Positions 1-9,594 are shown, numbered from the stretch's first letter. The stretch is DNA of 64,000 nt from Vibrio campbellii CAIM 519 = NBRC 15631 = ATCC 25920 (GCF_002163755.1 NZ_CP015864.1:868001-932000); one strand, 5' to 3'. The notes: generated by a model not told the origin, from the letters alone. Numbers and translations are program-made.

Positions 1-1
1 A

Positions 2-334
2 GAGGATCAAGGCTGTGACTGGGTAACAGACCGTGAGTTTACATTCCGTTTCCGAAATCATTTGAGGCAGCAAGTCGGCAACTATCTTGATCACTGTGAC
101 CAAATCATTATGTCGATTGATTTGGCGTCACTGCTTACTAAGAATCACCTTGATGGCACACCAGCACTAGATATTCAGATGGTGCTGCGTATGATTCGCT
201 TGTGTTTAGTATCAGGAAAAGTAAAAGCGATTCAATTAGTCGGAGACCGAGATCGCCTTGTGTATTCGAAGCAAACTAAAGCGATTCTTGAAGAGTTGTA
301 CCAAATTGCCCCCTTGATTGACCACGTGGCTTAA
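2..334 (+). CDS. Arginase/formimidoylglutamase-family protein, C-terminal part (cut by window edge)
   Basis: The reading frame is open from the first bases of the window, so the gene starts upstream and only about 110 C-terminal residues are seen. The segment MSIDLASLL followed by a DGTPALD turn and a helix-rich end resembles the last third of the arginase/agmatinase/formimidoylglutamase fold (usual pattern SxDxDxxDP...PG). The second metal-binding Asp of that motif appears to be replaced by Ala (SIDLA instead of SIDLD), and the usual later Glu is not obvious, so this member may not be a normal Mn hydrolase. Family assignment is by pattern recognition from a fragment; the substrate cannot be stated. 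A hairpin follows the stop. Confidence 0.55.
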   Translation, partial: EDQGCDWVTDREFTFRFRNHLRQQVGNYLDHCDQIIMSIDLASLLTKNHLDGTPALDIQMVLRMIRLCLVSGKVKAIQLVGDRDRLVYSKQTKAILEELYQIAPLIDHVA

Positions 335-351
335 CTTGTTTTTAAACGGAT

Positions 352-376
352 AAAGCCACAGCCTTGTTGTGGCTTT
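352..376 (+). terminator. Likely terminator after the arginase-family gene
   Basis: Nine-bp perfect stem (AAAGCCACA / TGTGGCTTT) with a 7-nt loop starting 18 nt after the stop codon. The T-tract is short, so efficiency is uncertain. Confidence 0.55.
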
Positions 377-642
377 GCCTTCAACACTCCAAATCACCCT
401 TTTTACTTACGTTCTAACAAATTATTCCACCAAAAGTGTGACGCACTTCAGCCCAGGGTATTGAACTAAGATCACATTCAAGGTCTAATTCTTACATATG
501 AAGTTGGTACAACATACGAAATAAAAAACAACCACAGTTCAATAAGTAAGCGTGATAAAAAACATTCGCTAAATCATATTCTGTGAGTCCATTACTCACT
601 TTCGCTTGGTGCCATTAAGTTCCACTAAATTTAGGACACTTG

Positions 643-3612
643 ATGATGCGCTTTTTCAGCATTTTAAGTACAGCATTACTCTTCCCGGTAATGGCAGAGG
701 CAAAAGTTTATGACCTCGCCGATATAAAAACAGGCGATATAGTTAGCTTTTGTCCCACTGCGATAGAGATCCAGCAATCGGTAGGATATGACAAGGCATA
801 TTACTGCCACGGCGAAATATCTTTAGAGCAAGATATGCAAATCATTAACTCTAAAGATACTTATGTTCAGCTTCGTGCCTTTACAGGTTTAAACCTTAAA
901 GGTAGGAATACTATTGGCTCCCCAGAAAGCCGAATAGACATCAAATCACTTTCCCAGGGGGTAATCATAAGCAATACAAATCATGAAACTGATTACACCT
1001 TTATCTATGGCGATATAAAAACCGATTATGCGGTTTCACTTGAAAACGTACTTATCGATGGTGATGTAGACTCAAAAGGTATGACTGTTGAACTAAAAGG
1101 CCTGTACAACGTGGTCAATGGTCAGGTCACCGCAAGTCAAAACCTAAAACTTGAGAACGCTCAGGTGTGCGGAGATGTTTGGTCATCTGGTGGTTTGGTA
1201 GAAATCGGGGCGAATAAGAACATTATTGTTGGTGGTCTTTTTTCACTCCAAGATCTAACACTTTCAAATACTGATGTTTTTGGTGCAATTGAATCCAAAG
1301 GCGCAAATATCACACTGAACAAAACATCCGTTTATGCAAAACATAAAGCAATTAAAGCTTTTCATACTGCAAGCTTTGTAGACGGTATTGGTCAAGTATG
1401 CGGAACAATCGAATCCCACCGAGTTAATAACGATATTACTCAGTTTTGCGGAAAGAGTGATCCAGATTGTACTTATGCAGCCAATAACTGCCCAGAAAAA
1501 GAAGTCCCATTTTGCGAGCTAGTTCCCCCAACGAATGGTGACTTCGACCTTGTCGTTACACCGACAGAAGATATGGTACTAATGTGTGGTGATGAATTGC
1601 CTCAGTTTACTGTAACCACAACCAATAATGGTGAAATGACAAGTGCTCAAGTGTTGGCTTCTCTCTCTGATCCTGACCTATTCACCCTTGAGATGGTTGA
1701 AAGAAAGCAGAAGATTGATGATAATAACTTTATCTCAAAAGATGACGGTACGCTGATAGTAAAAGTCGTTCCTAACAACATTGATGCTATCGCTCTCGAT
1801 GCAAACTATACCCTCACCTTTACCATGGTGGATAACACAAACAAAATGCAGACTGTGCAGTTTATGTTTACGCCATATATGTTCGAAGCCTACGCAGAGG
1901 ATCTAAGTAGCCTTAAAGAAATCCACGTCATATCTGGTAAATCACAAACCGTGGACACTCGCTTGTTGGCGTGTGCAGCTACCGGTGAACAAGTCATTGC
2001 AACCAATTATGATGGCAAACCTCAAATCACTCATCCTCTGATCAAACCCGCAGGCGGCAGCGAGGGCAACTTCAGTTATTCTGCAGATTTTAAAGACGGT
2101 CTCTCGAGTCACGGCTTAATCACGAATGAATCTGGATTGTTCTCTGTAAAAATGTCCGATAGGTTCGAGTGCTCAGGCTTCGCAGAATGTCCAGATGAAG
2201 GCTCCGTATACGTTGAAGGCACATTTGATGTGAAGTCTCGACCATGGACCCTAGCCATTTGTGACGGTTCAACCGCACTGGCTTCAGGTACTTCGAAAAG
2301 TGGCCCTGGGTTTATTGCCGCTGGAGAGCACTTCTCACTGACCGTTAAACCCATCATCTGGCAAAGCGGTGGCTCTGTTACCGGCGAAGTTAATACAAAG
2401 AGTTATTGCAACGCAGACGTTACTCACAACTTTATGTTAGAAGACGCGCCCGCGGCGAGCATCGTCATCAGCAGTAAACAAAAGACACCGACCGAAACCG
2501 CAAACCAATCTGATAAGTTACTGGAAAGTACCTTATCACTCACTCGTAGCCATACCGAGAGTGAGAACTCTCAATACACCTTCTCCGGCTTGTACTGGGA
2601 AGAAGTTGGCAGCCTAAAGATCAAAGCCAGTTTAAGTGGCCAGTATCTTGATATGACGGTTAACACTGGCTTTCGAAATGTGGGTCGTTTCTACGCCAAA
2701 TACTTTAAGGTGAGGGAAGCGGAATGGAAGTACCCGACAAAACAAAACTTCATTTACATGAATCAACCATTTGAGGAGGTCCGTTATGACGTGGTTGCCC
2801 TCAATGCGGAAAAACAAGACATCGAGAATTACGTCTATTTCAATGCCAGCCTCCGAGAGCATTTCCATTTGGGTGAATTGAGTGACTACGTCGATCGCTT
2901 CATTCCACCAGCAGCGCACTCGGTTGAGTGGAACTTGGTGGGCGACGCAAGTGTCGGCACGTTCACAATCAAAAAAGCCAGTGGTAATGCGACTTGCGAC
3001 AATAGCCCGTGTTGGGAGAAGGATGAGACGGATGGTCAGTATCCAGATGGCCCATTCAACAAAGACTCCAATTCAACACAGAGTGAAATCGGCCTAACTC
3101 ACACAAATGTCGTCGACGAAATACACTTCTTTGATGACCGACATATCTTAGAACAGCAACCGGATATCCGCTTTGGTAGACTCAACTTCAAAGACGTTGG
3201 TGGCAACCAAGGCATGACAATTAAAGTTCCTCTGGATGTCGAAGTCTGGCAAAACGGCCGCTTTGTGACCCACTTTGAGGATAGCGCGACCAAAACAAAT
3301 GGTGAGCATCATACTCGTACGCCAATTTGGTCTAACTCGGCCCCTAACAACACTTTGTTATCCGGCGAAGGTTCGATAATCGCTGGCAGAACCTATGGCA
3401 TTGTTGCCAGCCAAGTCGATTCAGCACGAGAGCAAGTTCGCTTCCATTTGGACTTAAGCAGTGCGGGTAATAACTTACCTTGGCTTAAGTACAACTGGGA
3501 TAAGAGTGACGCAGACGAAGACAACCCACCAACAGTAGTAACCTTTGGTATCCATCGCGGTAATGACCGCATTATTTACCGCGGAGAACCAAATTTTATT
3601 GGGATGAATTAA
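643..3612 (+). CDS. Large secreted DUF6701 (MshQ-like) protein
   Basis: About 989 residues with an N-terminal signal peptide (hydrophobic segment ending at AEA, around residue 19). The first 250 residues are rich in short beta-strand repeats with Asn/Gly turns, like the polymer-forming or DUF2341-type parts of MshQ. The C-terminal half fits DUF6701, including the family-typical ending close to GIHRGNDRIIYRGEP. MshQ is the large accessory protein of the MSHA type IV pilus locus, but no pilin genes are visible here, so this is a stand-alone paralogue. Many paired cysteines suggest periplasmic or extracellular disulfides. The frame opens at a TTG at 640, but ATG 643 (or 646) lies at a better distance from AGGA at 633. 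Adhesion or surface function is inference. Confidence 0.7.
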   Translation: MMRFFSILSTALLFPVMAEAKVYDLADIKTGDIVSFCPTAIEIQQSVGYDKAYYCHGEISLEQDMQIINSKDTYVQLRAFTGLNLKGRNTIGSPESRIDIKSLSQGVIISNTNHETDYTFIYGDIKTDYAVSLENVLIDGDVDSKGMTVELKGLYNVVNGQVTASQNLKLENAQVCGDVWSSGGLVEIGANKNIIVGGLFSLQDLTLSNTDVFGAIESKGANITLNKTSVYAKHKAIKAFHTASFVDGIGQVCGTIESHRVNNDITQFCGKSDPDCTYAANNCPEKEVPFCELVPPTNGDFDLVVTPTEDMVLMCGDELPQFTVTTTNNGEMTSAQVLASLSDPDLFTLEMVERKQKIDDNNFISKDDGTLIVKVVPNNIDAIALDANYTLTFTMVDNTNKMQTVQFMFTPYMFEAYAEDLSSLKEIHVISGKSQTVDTRLLACAATGEQVIATNYDGKPQITHPLIKPAGGSEGNFSYSADFKDGLSSHGLITNESGLFSVKMSDRFECSGFAECPDEGSVYVEGTFDVKSRPWTLAICDGSTALASGTSKSGPGFIAAGEHFSLTVKPIIWQSGGSVTGEVNTKSYCNADVTHNFMLEDAPAASIVISSKQKTPTETANQSDKLLESTLSLTRSHTESENSQYTFSGLYWEEVGSLKIKASLSGQYLDMTVNTGFRNVGRFYAKYFKVREAEWKYPTKQNFIYMNQPFEEVRYDVVALNAEKQDIENYVYFNASLREHFHLGELSDYVDRFIPPAAHSVEWNLVGDASVGTFTIKKASGNATCDNSPCWEKDETDGQYPDGPFNKDSNSTQSEIGLTHTNVVDEIHFFDDRHILEQQPDIRFGRLNFKDVGGNQGMTIKVPLDVEVWQNGRFVTHFEDSATKTNGEHHTRTPIWSNSAPNNTLLSGEGSIIAGRTYGIVASQVDSAREQVRFHLDLSSAGNNLPWLKYNWDKSDADEDNPPTVVTFGIHRGNDRIIYRGEPNFIGMN

Positions 3613-3627
3613 AACCTTAGCCGCATA

Positions 3628-3659
3628 AAAAAACGCCCCTCACGTGAGGGGCGTTTTTT
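3628..3659. terminator. Bidirectional terminator between convergent genes
   Basis: Perfect 16+16 palindrome with A-tract and T-tract on both sides (AAAAAACGCCCCTCAC and its complement). It serves both the DUF6701 gene and the convergent RNA helicase gene. Confidence 0.9.
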
Positions 3660-3670
3660 ATTTTGTTCAA

Positions 3671-4963
3671 TTATTTAGAAGAGCGACGCGCTTTCAAGCG
3701 TTTTACCATCGCTAAGCGACGCTCTGCAGAGCCTTGGTCTGTTGCCGATTGGTTCGGGTTGTTACGACGGCCTTGGCGGTTCTTGAATGCAGGCTTTGAG
3801 TTTAGTTTCTCAATGTAAGATTCACGCTGTTTTGGCTCGTAACCTGCTAGCTCAATACGACGAATGCGTTGCTGGATTAGGTTTTCAACCTGCACCACTG
3901 TTAGCTCTTCTTCGCGGTTAACAAACGATACGGCGTGACCTTGTTTACCAGCACGACCTGTACGACCGATACGGTGAACGTAGTCTTCTGCAAGGAATGG
4001 CATATCGTAGTTCACTACGTGTGGTAGATCTTCAATATCCAGACCACGAGCGGCGACATCTGTTGCAACCATTACACGAGCTTTGCCTGTTTTGAATTCT
4101 TCTAACGCACGACGACGAGCGCTTTGTGCACGGTCACCATGACACACAACGGCTTTAATACCATCTAGCTTAAGCTCTTTCACAACATCGTTCGCAGTTT
4201 CTTTGTAGTTTACGAACACCAAGACTTGCTTCCAGTTCTTGCGGCCGATTAGCTCAGAAAGAAGCTCTGTCTTACGCTCTTGATCCACTGGGTAAAGTAC
4301 GTGCGCAATAGTTTGTGCGGTTGTGTTTGCACGTTCTACTTCGATGCGCTTTGGCTTACGAAGGATATCTTTTGCCAATAGGTTCAACTGGCTCGATGTG
4401 GTTGCTGAGAACATCATGATTTGTGGGTCTGTATCCACATCCATCATGATTTTACGTACAGCATGGATAAAGCCCATATCAAGAATACGGTCCGCTTCAT
4501 CAAACACAAGGAACTCGATGTTCGCAACTGATACGTTACCTTGCTCGATGTGCTCTTCTAGACGGCCAGGCGTCGCAACAAGAATATCCACACCACCTTC
4601 TAGCGCTGTCACTTGAGAAGACATCTTGCGGCCACCAAAGATCGCCGCAACCGATAGGTCTGTGTACTTAGTGTATGCTTTGATATTGTCTGCGATTTGC
4701 TCTGCTAGCTCACGAGTAGGCGCCATGATCAGTGCACTTGCCGTTTTGCGAGATGCGCTGCGACCGGATTCCAATAACTGTTGAATCATAGGCAGAGAGA
4801 ACGCGGCAGTTTTACCCGTACCCGTTTGTGCCGTTGCAAAAATATCATGACCTTTACGGGCCATTGGAATCGCCTTCTGTTGAATTGGCGTTAACTTCTC
4901 ATAACCGCATTCTGCCAGAGCTTTAACCACTTCTGGCGCAAAACCTTGAGATGAAAATGACAT
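3671..4963 (-). CDS. rhlE: DEAD-box ATP-dependent RNA helicase, RhlE type
   Basis: A 430-residue helicase with all core motifs visible: Q motif (TPIQQKAIP, 25-33), Walker A AQTGTGKT (45-52), PTRELAEQ (82-89), TPGR (131-134), DEAD (155-158), SAT (186-188), ARGLDIEDLPHVVNYD and HRIGRTGR in the second RecA domain. A short basic tail (residues about 390-430) fits RhlE-type RNA-binding extensions. Members unwind RNA duplexes in ribosome assembly and in RNA decay at low temperature. It is monocistronic and ends at a shared bidirectional terminator. The RhlE subfamily label rests on overall length and tail and is less certain than the DEAD-box assignment. Confidence 0.9.
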   Translation of the reverse strand: MSFSSQGFAPEVVKALAECGYEKLTPIQQKAIPMARKGHDIFATAQTGTGKTAAFSLPMIQQLLESGRSASRKTASALIMAPTRELAEQIADNIKAYTKYTDLSVAAIFGGRKMSSQVTALEGGVDILVATPGRLEEHIEQGNVSVANIEFLVFDEADRILDMGFIHAVRKIMMDVDTDPQIMMFSATTSSQLNLLAKDILRKPKRIEVERANTTAQTIAHVLYPVDQERKTELLSELIGRKNWKQVLVFVNYKETANDVVKELKLDGIKAVVCHGDRAQSARRRALEEFKTGKARVMVATDVAARGLDIEDLPHVVNYDMPFLAEDYVHRIGRTGRAGKQGHAVSFVNREEELTVVQVENLIQQRIRRIELAGYEPKQRESYIEKLNSKPAFKNRQGRRNNPNQSATDQGSAERRLAMVKRLKARRSSK

Positions 4964-5131
4964 TGAGCGTATTCCTTAAACAAATCACTAAATAGCTATA
5001 AAAATTTTAGCGGTGCACTATACCCGAATTCCAGTGATTTATCTCACTTTTCTCATCCGTTAGCGTAAAAACTCATGGAATTACGCACCACTCGATTCCA
5101 CACTTTTAATTTTATCCGTGCTTTTCCCTCA

Positions 5132-6748
5132 TTAGATGAAGTAATATCGGTTTTTTCCCGACTTCTTCGCTTCATACATCGCCATATCCGCTTGATGCAT
5201 TAACTCATCCAAGGTGCAGTTTGTCTCTTTCGCATAGCAACCACCAATTGAGGTCGTGACTTGATGGAACACATCAGGGCGAACCTCGATCGGGTCTTGA
5301 ATCAATTGAATCAAAGACGACGCGAAATGTTCTGGATCTTTCATATGCTCTTGACTACTCAACAGAATAGCGAACTCATCGCCCCCTAATCGAGCAAGAA
5401 GCGCTTTACTGCCAAACACTCGCTGCATCACGGAAGCGACGTGTTGAAGGGTCTTATCGCCCGCCGCATGGCCGTACTCATCATTGATAAACTTGAAGCT
5501 ATCAAGGTCAAGATATATCAAGCACACCTCTCTACCCGCTTTCAAACATTGGGACAAAGTCTCAGATGCTTGGCTTTGAAAAGCAGCGCGGTTAACCAAA
5601 CCAGTCAGACTGTCATGATGCGCTAAGTAGTAAATACGTTGGTTGTCCGAGAACGCACGAAGCTGAAAGCGTGCAATGAGATAAGCCAAAACGATGCTCA
5701 ACACCACACCCACTTGCATAAGCCATTCATGTTCGTACTTAGATTCAGATATATTTTCTCTTTTATTGAAATCAACATAAGAAACTAACTTCCAAGATGT
5801 AGAGCTGCTTTCACTAACATAATAATCCTGAAAGCAATATGGGTTGTGATAGCCATCGGTGCCGACCGACTCAATCGTTAAAATGCCCTCATCAGTTTCA
5901 ATCTGACCCGATGTTGTATTTCGAATTTGATCTGCTAGGCCCGGGTAATCGGAATAAATAGTTTCGTCTTGCCGGTCGTTGTACATGAAAGCAAACTCGG
6001 TCTCCCGGTGCTCTTTATTGAACAGATAGAAGCCATTTTTATTGAGAAGCATATAGTTTGCTCCCTGATCAAGGTTGAACAACTCCATGCCCTCCATAAG
6101 ATAGTTAGCCAAGTAGTTCACAACCACAATACCCCGCTTCTTTCCATCTTGGCCTAAAACAGGCGTCGCTAAACGGATCATCGGCTTAGCTGGCTCTTCA
6201 ATCTCCCCGTGTTCTACATTCAAATCCATTGGTGAAACATAAATTTTGTTGCAACCAAGTTTTAGGGCTTCTGAAAAGTAGTAACGATGGCTTTTGTTTT
6301 GAAGTTCTATTTCTGGAACGACATGAGAATGGTGCTGTTCAAAATTGATACGAACTACTTCGTTACCCTTCATATCTATATACCGCAATTGATCATAGAC
6401 TTCTTTTCGCTGGCTCACTGCTTCTAAAATAGACCGTAAACGAGAAAGCTTTTCACTGCGCTGCTCATCCTGAGGAAGATCGGTAATCTCATAAACGCGC
6501 TTTGCTGATACAATATCAGCCAACAATGCAGTTTCTCGCATGATCGAGCTCATTACCCACTCGATGTACTGTTTCTTTCCTTCTAACAATGCTTTTTGTT
6601 CGACACGAATGTTACTCTTCTCAGCATCTCTCGATGAAGACGCGTCGTAATGTATGATTACTCCAAAAACGGCTACCAACATAAAGAAGATCAATACAAA
6701 ACGTAGACAAAAAAACCTCAGTTTTGAAAGAGTGAGGGCAGTATTCAC
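5132..6748 (-). CDS. Membrane-bound diguanylate cyclase with periplasmic sensor domain
   Basis: About 538 residues: a transmembrane segment near residues 10-30, a periplasmic region of roughly 300 residues of the Cache/PAS-like type, a second transmembrane segment just before the catalytic domain, and a C-terminal GGDEF domain with an intact GGDEF motif (455-459) followed by AILL. It should make c-di-GMP from two GTP in response to an external ligand. The inhibitory RxxD I-site expected five residues before GGDEF is absent (GSKA sits there), so product inhibition by that route is unlikely. A GTG at 6748 preceded by GGGAGGA is preferred over the farther upstream GTG at 6769, which has no ribosome-binding site. 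The ligand is unknown. Confidence 0.85.
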   Translation of the reverse strand: MNTALTLSKLRFFCLRFVLIFFMLVAVFGVIIHYDASSSRDAEKSNIRVEQKALLEGKKQYIEWVMSSIMRETALLADIVSAKRVYEITDLPQDEQRSEKLSRLRSILEAVSQRKEVYDQLRYIDMKGNEVVRINFEQHHSHVVPEIELQNKSHRYYFSEALKLGCNKIYVSPMDLNVEHGEIEEPAKPMIRLATPVLGQDGKKRGIVVVNYLANYLMEGMELFNLDQGANYMLLNKNGFYLFNKEHRETEFAFMYNDRQDETIYSDYPGLADQIRNTTSGQIETDEGILTIESVGTDGYHNPYCFQDYYVSESSSTSWKLVSYVDFNKRENISESKYEHEWLMQVGVVLSIVLAYLIARFQLRAFSDNQRIYYLAHHDSLTGLVNRAAFQSQASETLSQCLKAGREVCLIYLDLDSFKFINDEYGHAAGDKTLQHVASVMQRVFGSKALLARLGGDEFAILLSSQEHMKDPEHFASSLIQLIQDPIEVRPDVFHQVTTSIGGCYAKETNCTLDELMHQADMAMYEAKKSGKNRYYFI

Positions 6749-6862
6749 GAGTCCTCCCGTATACGGCACAGTAAAAGTCGCACATTATAGTGACCTATGT
6801 CACATAAATATAGTTTATGGCCAAATATTCTTTCAACGTCATGAATTATCGCAGCAATCAAA

Positions 6863-6888
6863 AAGGCCTGAGCATTTGCTCAGGCCTT
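6863..6888 (-). terminator. Terminator downstream of the COG0523 gene
   Basis: Eleven-bp perfect stem (AAGGCCTGAGC) with a 4-nt loop; on the minus strand it is followed by a T-run. Confidence 0.85.
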
Positions 6889-6907
6889 GTTCAATCTTAG
6901 TGGGCGT

Positions 6908-7894
6908 CTATTCTGAGATACCACAAAGCTTAAGTAGGATCGCTTCCAACTGATCCCAAGGCATCAATTGAGAATCAATAACCTCAAGGCGTGATTCGAA
7001 GCCCTGTAGGCTCATTTCATTGACTGAAACCACACCATTAGCAACGTTAAACGCGTAGCAACCTTGGTCAGTGTTCATCACCGCTTTGACACGTTCAGCC
7101 GTTAGCTCAGACAGCATAGAGAACAGTTGATCAAAGTTGAACGAGTATTCCGCGCCAAACAACCAACCGCAGCTGAAGTAGCCCTGTCCTTTATTCTCTT
7201 TACGGATAAACGCTTCACCCGGTGGCAGTTGGAATTGAGGCTCTTGGTGAGCGTGATCATGATGATGCGCTTCAATATGAGAAGAGGCACTGCCGTGCAC
7301 ACGCTCAATGTCCAATACTTCAATTGGTAAGTCACCATCGTGAATCAGCTTGCTGAACACTTTCGAAGGCGTTTGATCGGTCACCCAATCGTTGAACACA
7401 TCGATATCGTGGCTTGTGCACAGGTCAACTTTGCTACCAATGACCACGTCTGCGCTATCAAGCTGGTCGACAAAGTTTTTATTAGAAAGGTACTTCTCGT
7501 TACTTAGGTTACGCGGGTCCACCAACGCAATTGTTGCTTTAAGATCCACGTACGGCTGGTACTGCTCAGAGGTTAGTGTCGCAACCACTTGCTTTGGATG
7601 GCCCAAGCCCGTTGGTTCAATAAGAAGACGATCTGGGTTCTGGCGCAGCAAAGCCGTAATACCAACAGACATAGGTACGCCTGCCGTGCAGCACATGCAG
7701 CCACCCGGTACCTCTTTGATCATCGCACCTTGGTCAGTCATCATCGCACCATCGATACCTATCTCACCAAACTCGTTCACCAACACCGCCCAGTTTTCAT
7801 TTTCTGGTTTGTTTTTCAGTAAGTTCAGGATAGTCGTGGTTTTACCGACGCCAAGAAATCCCGTCAGTATGTTAGTAGGTACTCGATGTGACAT
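6908..7894 (-). CDS. CobW/COG0523-family GTPase (metal chaperone, YjiA/ZigA-like)
   Basis: A 328-residue G3E GTPase. Walker A GFLGVGKT is at 12-19, the EFGEIGIDG switch at about 41-49, the family-defining metal site CMCC at 66-69, and IEPTGLGHP at 92-100. A histidine-rich insert at about 206-217 (HIEAHHHDHAHQE) is typical of zinc- or cobalt-handling members. COG0523 proteins load metal into client enzymes, often under zinc limitation. ATG 7894 follows GGAG at the right distance; the frame extends to a TTG farther upstream without a ribosome-binding site. No Zur box was recognised, so the metal and the client remain open. Confidence 0.85.
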   Translation of the reverse strand: MSHRVPTNILTGFLGVGKTTTILNLLKNKPENENWAVLVNEFGEIGIDGAMMTDQGAMIKEVPGGCMCCTAGVPMSVGITALLRQNPDRLLIEPTGLGHPKQVVATLTSEQYQPYVDLKATIALVDPRNLSNEKYLSNKNFVDQLDSADVVIGSKVDLCTSHDIDVFNDWVTDQTPSKVFSKLIHDGDLPIEVLDIERVHGSASSHIEAHHHDHAHQEPQFQLPPGEAFIRKENKGQGYFSCGWLFGAEYSFNFDQLFSMLSELTAERVKAVMNTDQGCYAFNVANGVVSVNEMSLQGFESRLEVIDSQLMPWDQLEAILLKLCGISE

Positions 7895-7957
7895 GCTCTT
7901 CTCCGACAAACTTGTGCTTTAATGCTTGTCCAAAGTATACGGAGAATGTGACATGCT

Positions 7958-8221
7958 TCAACGCTTTTTATCGCGAGGGTCTAAGCCTTTATGCAGCGCT
8001 TCCGCTTTTGTCTGTTGAGCTTGTTGGTAATAACCTAACGCATCGGCATTTGTGACACCAGAAAGGTGCATACTGGTGTGAATCACACAAGTAAAGAACG
8101 CGACAATCGCTACAAGGATAGGAAGCAGTCCGAGGGTGTTTTCAAATTTTAAAGCGGCAATAGCCAAAGCGAAAACAACCGCAGAGGAAAGCGCAATGAT
8201 CTTACTTCTATTGCTTTTCAT
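7958..8221 (-). CDS. Small two-helix membrane protein, unknown function
   Basis: An 87-residue protein with two hydrophobic stretches (about 8-25 and 31-50), followed by a polar, charged tail containing YYQQAQQTKAEALHKG and ending in RDKKR. No known domain was recognised. It lies 63 nt downstream of the COG0523 gene start on the same strand and so is transcribed toward it; co-transcription is possible but not shown. Confidence 0.55.
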   Translation of the reverse strand: MKSNRSKIIALSSAVVFALAIAALKFENTLGLLPILVAIVAFFTCVIHTSMHLSGVTNADALGYYQQAQQTKAEALHKGLDPRDKKR

Positions 8222-8339
8222 GATAGTTCGCCTTATTTGAACGAGAGATCAAAGTGAGTCAGTATTACTTCTACACTTCACGCCTCAACGCTACTCCTTT
8301 CATACTCCACAAAATTTGAGCGACTTAACAGATACAAAA

Positions 8340-8367
8340 ACACCGAGCTCGTTCATCGCTCGGTGTT
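8340..8367 (-). terminator. Terminator of pcp
   Basis: Stem CACCGAG...CTCGGTG whose minus-strand 3' end runs into TTTTTG, placed about 30 nt after the pcp stop codon. Confidence 0.75.
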
Positions 8368-8396
8368 GGCGTAAAGACTTGAGCTTGTTGTGCTGG

Positions 8397-9035
8397 TTAA
8401 CAAATCTGTCCGGCAGTGACCACTATGTCAGATTCGTTATCGATCACGGCTTGAGCTAACAACGCTAACCCTTCCACAATCACATCCAATGACATGGTTG
8501 GCTGACTACCGGAAACGTATTGCTCGGGTAAAAGAGGAATATGCACAAAACCATGTCGAACCGATTTATCGCGCAAATAATGCTGAATGCCATAAAATAG
8601 GTGATTACACACAAATGTCCCTGCCGTGTTCGAGACTTGGCATGGAATACTTGCTTTGTGCAAAGCGCTCGTAATCGCCTTAATGGGCAGCGTGGTAAAG
8701 TAGGCGTCTGGGCCATCTAGAATTACCGGCTCGTCAATGGGTTGATGGCCACCATTATCAGGAATGCGGAAATCATCCACATTGATCGCCACACGTTCCG
8801 GCGTAATTGCTGCACGCCCAGCGGCCTGCCCTACTGTAATCACAATGTCTGGCTGGTATTGCTCAATCGCATTAACCACGGTATCGATAGATTCATAACG
8901 TGTTACGGGTACTTGGCAAATCATCACCTCACCACCATCGAGTTTTTTGCCATCAAGTCCTTTTACTGCTTCTAAAGCAGGGTTGATGGATTCACCACCA
9001 AATGGTTCAAAACCTGTCATTAACACTTTCTTCAT
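8397..9035 (-). CDS. pcp: Pyroglutamyl-peptidase I
   Basis: A 212-residue C15 cysteine peptidase that removes N-terminal pyroglutamate from peptides in the cytoplasm. The start MTGFEPFGG is diagnostic. The catalytic triad is visible at the family's usual spacing: Glu80 in ITPERVAIN, Cys143 in AGTFVCNHLFY and His165 in GFVHIPLLPEQ. Length matches the family (about 210-215). It appears to be a single-gene unit with its own terminator. Confidence 0.95.
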   Translation of the reverse strand: MKKVLMTGFEPFGGESINPALEAVKGLDGKKLDGGEVMICQVPVTRYESIDTVVNAIEQYQPDIVITVGQAAGRAAITPERVAINVDDFRIPDNGGHQPIDEPVILDGPDAYFTTLPIKAITSALHKASIPCQVSNTAGTFVCNHLFYGIQHYLRDKSVRHGFVHIPLLPEQYVSGSQPTMSLDVIVEGLALLAQAVIDNESDIVVTAGQIC

Positions 9036-9297
9036 CGGGCTATTTTCTCTTGATAGTAAAACTCAATGGTTGAGGCTCGAATTTACAATAACTTAGCATC
9101 ATAAGGCCAAGTATTATCGCATCGCGGCGGTGGTCTTCCCAAACTTGTGACTCACATTTGGCGTAAAATTAGAGTCCGGCCCTATCTTGAACTTGCGAGG
9201 CCATGTTGTGCCGAGCAAATCCTCACTTGGTTTCTAATGGTAAGTTAGGTAGAGTACGCGACCATTGAACATCTGCAATTCAAAGAGATTGAAGACA

Positions 9298-9546
9298 ATG
9301 AACATTGATAATCACGTTATCGAAACATTGGAAGAGCTAGAAGCTTTCCTACACCTAATTGAAAGTGGCGCGCTAGGTCTTGAGGGCGTCGCTGGCGTAG
9401 CATTAGCGACAACCAACACAGATGGTCGTCCATTTGTTGCTGTACTAGATGACAAGCATCAGCTAGTTCTTGGTCGTTGGGTTTCTCAACACGTTTACGA
9501 ACACGGTAAAGACATCGTTCGTCACGGCCCACAGCGTAAGCACTAA
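9298..9546 (+). CDS. Conserved small Vibrio protein, unknown function
   Basis: An 82-residue acidic-to-neutral protein with an N-terminal helix (ETLEELEAFLHLIESG) and a strand-rich middle (VAGVALATTNTDGRPFVAVLD). No domain was recognised. An ATG at 9298 is preferred to a TTG at 9265. A strong terminator follows 17 nt after the stop, so this is a real short transcription unit. Confidence 0.65.
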   Translation: MNIDNHVIETLEELEAFLHLIESGALGLEGVAGVALATTNTDGRPFVAVLDDKHQLVLGRWVSQHVYEHGKDIVRHGPQRKH

Positions 9547-9563
9547 TCCTGCGTTTAATTGAC

Positions 9564-9594
9564 AAAAAAGCTCGCTTATATCGCGAGCTTTTTT
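9564..9594 (+). terminator. Terminator after the 82-residue gene
   Basis: GC-rich stem GCTCGC / GCGAGC extended by an A-tract and a T-tract, with a loop of about 6 nt. Confidence 0.9.
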
